The notes beneath the pieces were generated by a model, which worked only from the letters and a program-made list of their open reading frames with translations, made no database searches and had not been told where the DNA came from. Below are positions 6,219 to 8,862 of a stretch of DNA of 8,862 bases, in pieces. The first letter of the stretch is position 1. Each line of letters starts with the position of its first letter. Source of the stretch: Micrococcaceae bacterium UBA7136 (GTDB taxonomy: Bacteria; Actinomycetota; Actinomycetes; Actinomycetales; Micrococcaceae); assembly GCA_002492045.1 (NCBI GenBank), contig DKXC01000010.1, positions 1-8,862 on the forward strand. The letters are read 5' to 3'. Position numbers and translations under genes: made by a program.

Positions 6219-6968
6219 ATGACCAGCACCCCAGCCGTCACCATCAAAAACCTGCACAAATCCTACGGCTCCAACCCCGTCCTCAAGGGCATCGACCTGA
6301 CCGTCGACAGTGGCCAGGTCCTCTGCCTGATCGGGCCCTCAGGCTCCGGCAAATCCACTCTGCTCCGCTGCATCAACCTGCTTGAAACCCCAGACTCCGG
6401 TTCTATCCAGGCCCTGGGCCAGGAAATGACTAGCCCTGATATCGACTTAGACGCAGCCCGCCGCCAGATGGGCATGGTCTTCCAGCACTTCAACCTCTTC
6501 CCCCACCTGACCGTCCTCGAAAACTGCACCCTGGCCCAGCGCAAGGTCCTAGGACGCTCCGCCCAAGAAGCCCAGAAAATTGCCCTAGACAACCTAGCCA
6601 AGGTGGGGCTGGCCGACTACGCCCAGCGTAAGCCCAGCCAGCTCTCGGGCGGACAGGCCCAGCGGGTAGCCATCGCCCGGGCCCTGTCCATGAACCCCAG
6701 CCTCATGCTCTTTGACGAGCCCACCAGCGCCCTAGACCCCGAAACCGTCGGTGACGTCCTGGACATCATGCGGCAGCTGGCCGCCGAAGGCATGACCATG
6801 ATCCTGGTAACCCACGAAATCTCCTTCGCCCAGCAGGTGGCCGACCGGGTGGTCTTCATGGCTGACGGGCAGATTGTGGAAGAAGGTAGCGCCCAGCAGG
6901 TCATTGGCAACCCCCAGCATGAGCGGACCAAGACCTTCCTCTCCCGCCTGCTCCACCAGGTCAACTAG
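6219..6968 (+). CDS. Polar amino acid ABC transporter ATP-binding protein
   Basis: A 249-residue ATPase that powers the importer from the cytoplasm. All nucleotide-binding motifs are intact: Walker A GPSGSGKST (39-47), Q-loop Gln89 in VFQHFNLFPH, signature LSGGQAQR (142-149), Walker B LMLFDEP (162-168), D-loop SALD and switch His199 in VTHE. The sequence is typical of the GlnQ/HisP/ArtP group. ATG at 6219 is preferred: GAAAGA lies about seven bases upstream and the protein starts close to the first strand (VTIKNLHKSYG), whereas the in-frame GTG at 6204 lacks a binding site. It is the last gene of the operon, 46 bases after the permease. It ends 14 bases before the convergent rarD remnant; no clear terminator hairpin lies between them. 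Confidence 0.95.
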   Translation: MTSTPAVTIKNLHKSYGSNPVLKGIDLTVDSGQVLCLIGPSGSGKSTLLRCINLLETPDSGSIQALGQEMTSPDIDLDAARRQMGMVFQHFNLFPHLTVLENCTLAQRKVLGRSAQEAQKIALDNLAKVGLADYAQRKPSQLSGGQAQRVAIARALSMNPSLMLFDEPTSALDPETVGDVLDIMRQLAAEGMTMILVTHEISFAQQVADRVVFMADGQIVEEGSAQQVIGNPQHERTKTFLSRLLHQVN

Positions 6969-6982
6969 GGCAAAGGAGGCGA

Positions 6983-7901
6983 CTAGTTCTCGGCTTTCTT
7001 CCCCCGGCTAGGAAGTCGAGGATTAGCCCGCAGAGCATCCAAGACAAAGAAGAAAGCAGCCAACCAGACCAGGACAAAACCAGCCCAGCGTCCGGCCGAC
7101 AGCTGCTCCTGGGTGACCCACAAGGCTAGAAAAAACTGGACCGTCGGCCCAATGTACTGGACGATACCCAGCAGGGATAGGGGCACCCGGGAAGCCGCCC
7201 CAGCAAAGAGCAGAAGGGGAATAGCCGTCACCACACCGCTGGCTGCCAGCAAGAAGAAATGGGAGGCTCCCTCAGAGACAAGGGTCAGCTGACCAGAGAC
7301 CGCGAAATAGGAGAGCAAAAGGGCTGCCAAGGGCGTCAGCAAGAGGGTTTCGATAGTCAAAGACAAAAGAGCTGGGACCGGGCCAATAGACTTCTTGACC
7401 AGGCCATAGAAGCCAAAAGAGAAAGCCAGACCCAAGCCCAACCAGGGCACAGTCCCGTAGAAAAATATCATGACCAGCACCGCCAGACCGGCTAGGGCAA
7501 CCCCAACCCACTGGAGCCTGCGCAGGCGCTCGCCCAAGAAAACCACGCCTAGGGCTACCGACACAATAGGGTTGATGTAGTAGCCCAGGGAGGCCTCCAT
7601 CACCATACTCTGGGTAGTGGCCAAGACATTAGAGCAACCAGTTAACAAAAATCAGCAGACTAGCCAAGAGCGAGAGCCCTAGCTGACGGCGATCTTTCAG
7701 GTAGAGTCCCAGGCTCCTGAGCTGACCGGTCAGCAGCAGTAGTAGCAGGCAGAAAACCAGCGAGAAGACAACCCGCTCAGCCACAATTTCCAGGGGGCTG
7801 GCCGGGGCCGTAAGCAGAAAATAGAGGGGAAAGAGCCCCCAGCAGAGGTAGCAGAAAATGGCGTAAATCAGGCCGGTGGTCTGACTATTCTTCTGAAGCA
7901 T
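6983..7901 (-). pseudogene. rarD: RarD/EamA-family transporter gene broken by a +1 frameshift
   Basis: The two parts of a RarD-like drug/metabolite-superfamily membrane protein lie in adjacent frames. The N-terminal part (ATG 7901, MLQKNSQTTGLIYAIFCYLCWGLFP...) ends at an in-frame TAA at 7629-7631 right after FVNWLL. The C-terminal part continues in the next frame with NVLATTQSMVMEASLGYYINP and runs to the stop at 6983. Intact relatives read NWLxYVxA...xxxEASLGYFINP here, so removing one A (7629 or 7630) restores TAT (Tyr) and a 305-residue protein of normal RarD length. Both halves otherwise keep conserved residues and about ten helices in total. AAGGA (7912-7916) lies ten bases before the ATG; the longer frame back to 7961 starts inside a hairpin and is not used. 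RarD function is poorly defined; it was named for chloramphenicol sensitivity. A sequencing error is the main alternative. Confidence 0.85.
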
Positions 7902-7953
7902 CCTTCTTTCTTCCTTACCGTCTAGGCCCGGGGTGGTGAGATGGAGACGCATA

Positions 7954-7991
7954 AGGGCCACCTGCCTCCCGGGAGAGAGACAGGTGGCCCT
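7954..7991 (-). terminator. Hairpin after the coiled-coil gene, possible terminator
   Basis: Arms 7954-7964 (AGGGCCACCTG) and 7981-7991 form a perfect, G:C-rich 11-bp stem. The 16-base loop contains a smaller palindrome, CTCCCGGGAG. It sits 36 bases beyond the stop of the minus-strand gene at 8027, where a terminator is expected, and upstream of rarD. There is no U-run after the stem on the minus strand (TATGCGTCTCC), so function as an intrinsic terminator is uncertain. Confidence 0.55.
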
Positions 7992-8026
7992 AGCACTTTA
8001 TTGAGAACCCGGCCTCAAATAAATTT

Positions 8027-8862
8027 TTAGAGACCGAAGAAGCGGCTGAAGAAGCCCTTCTTCTCTTCCTTGGGCTTGGCCTGCTGGGCGGCCTCTGCCT
8101 GCTGACGCTCGGCCTCCAGGTTGGGGGCCTGACCAGCCAGACGGATATCGTCGCTGACTACCTCGTAGCCGGCGGGGGCAACCGGAGCCTCAGCCACCTC
8201 AGTAGCCTGCTGGGCAAGAGGCTCCTCAGCAGCGACTTCCTTGCGGGTAGCTTCCTGGGTCTGGGGCTCTTCTGATTCCTGAACCAGGTCTTCCTGGGCC
8301 AGGGCACTGGTGGTCACCCGGCCGGGACGGGCATCGGAGGCAGGCTCCTGGTTGTAGGGCTCTTCCACATTGGGGTAGACCTTATCGGTGGTGGTGGTGC
8401 CCTCCACCTCTTCGGCTTCGGCCTCAGCAGCAGCCTGAGCTTCAGCAGCCCGGGCGGCAGCCTCGCGGGCAGCAGTTTCACGAGCTTCCAGGGCCCGGGC
8501 CTCAGCCTCAGCCAGACGGGCAGCCTCGTCAGCTGCGGCCTGAGCCGCCTCAGCCTCAGCGGCAGCCTGAGCGGCGGCAGCTTCACGGGCAGAACGCTGC
8601 TGGTCGGCTTCGCTAGCAGCCAGACGCTCAATAGCCTGCCGGTCAGCAGCTAGCTTCTGCTGATGGTCAGCAGCTTCAGCAGCCAGGCGCTCCAGCTCAC
8701 TAGCTCCTACCTGAGGCTCAGCAGGCTCAATGCCAGAAATCTTGCCATTATCGAACCAGAGACGCAGGGCACCGTCGCTGGCGGTGATGACGGCGGTTGC
8801 TTCGGTGTCCCAGGCAATGTGGGCGCCACGCAGCTTGGCGTAGGAATCAACAGCTCGCAGGT
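8027..8862 (-). CDS. Ala/Glu-rich coiled-coil protein of unknown function, N-terminus outside window
   Basis: I do not recognise this protein. The frame is open from the window edge to TAA at 8027, giving the last 277 residues. The GTG at 8407 lies within the frame and is not needed as a start. Numbering from the first complete codon, residues 1-50 look globular and strand-rich (AHIAWDTEATAVITASDG, LRLWFDNGKISGIEP). Residues about 54-150 form a long, charged, Ala-rich coiled coil (ERLAAEAADHQQ..., EAARLAEAEARALEARE). Then comes an acidic, Pro/Gln/Thr-rich, probably disordered linker (about 155-255). The tail KPKEEKKGFFSRFFGL is basic and aromatic and could form a short membrane-touching amphipathic helix. 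No membrane-spanning helix is visible. A structural, cell-envelope or scaffold role would fit the shape but is guesswork. The hairpin at 7954-7991 follows it. Confidence 0.75.
   Translation of the reverse strand, partial: LRAVDSYAKLRGAHIAWDTEATAVITASDGALRLWFDNGKISGIEPAEPQVGASELERLAAEAADHQQKLAADRQAIERLAASEADQQRSAREAAAAQAAAEAEAAQAAADEAARLAEAEARALEARETAAREAAARAAEAQAAAEAEAEEVEGTTTTDKVYPNVEEPYNQEPASDARPGRVTTSALAQEDLVQESEEPQTQEATRKEVAAEEPLAQQATEVAEAPVAPAGYEVVSDDIRLAGQAPNLEAERQQAEAAQQAKPKEEKKGFFSRFFGL

Noticed and set aside
7629..7631. Programmed ribosomal frameshift in rarD
   Set aside because: There is no slippery heptamer or following strong structure, and RarD is not known to use recoding; a simple insertion or sequencing error explains it.
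8405..8407. GTG as the start of a 126-residue protein ending at 8027
   Set aside because: The frame continues upstream with no stop to the window edge, and the upstream part has clear protein-like structure, so this is an internal Val codon.
8314..8631. A 105-codon minus-strand frame, very rich in Leu, Pro and Arg
   Set aside because: It is a frame-shifted reading of the Ala/Glu-rich coiled-coil coding sequence.
8405..8705. DNA-level tandem repeat or CRISPR-like array
   Set aside because: The repetition comes from Ala/Glu/Arg codons of a coiled coil; unit lengths and sequences vary and there are no unique spacers between constant repeats.

Overview
The window reads as ordinary chromosome from a high-GC Gram-positive actinobacterium. 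The evidence is strong G/C preference at third codon positions, frequent GTG starts, a MetP/MetS-type transporter pair, and a menaquinone pathway using a demethylmenaquinone methyltransferase with a long-chain polyprenyl diphosphate synthase. A Micrococcaceae-like genus such as Rothia would fit, but the sequence seen here does not prove the genus.

Layout from left to right. Bases 1-555 (+) are the 3' part of an IS5-family (DDE_Tnp_4-type) transposase whose start lies outside the window. A strong hairpin terminator (585-625) follows; it serves the minus-strand metP-metS pair (653-2391), a sodium-dependent methionine/alanine-type importer with its 47-residue small subunit. A short intergenic region with a perfect 12-bp inverted repeat separates this from menG-hepT (about 2599-4424/4460, minus strand). 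These two genes make the polyprenyl tail precursor and carry out the last methylation of menaquinone. Divergent from menG is a three-gene plus-strand operon (4574-6968) encoding a lipoprotein substrate-binding protein, a permease and an ATPase for a polar amino acid. The 113-bp divergent region holds what look like two tandem ARG boxes and a third half-site at exact 20-bp spacing, overlapping a plausible promoter. This points to ArgR control and to arginine or a related compound as substrate. Convergent with this operon is a rarD/EamA-family transporter gene (6983-7901, minus) broken by a one-base insertion. The last gene (8027 to beyond 8862, minus) is a partial Ala/Glu-rich coiled-coil protein of unknown function with a basic-aromatic C-terminal tail. 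Its frame stays open to the window edge.

Functionally the window combines amino acid import (methionine/alanine by MetPS, probable basic amino acid by the ABC system) with respiratory quinone synthesis. No RNA genes, CRISPR arrays or defence systems were seen. I found no clear new multi-gene system. The observations most worth checking are the 20-bp-spaced operator array shared by menG and the ABC operon, the Asp-to-Asn change at a usual ligand-binding position of the binding protein, the rarD frameshift, and the unrecognised coiled-coil protein.
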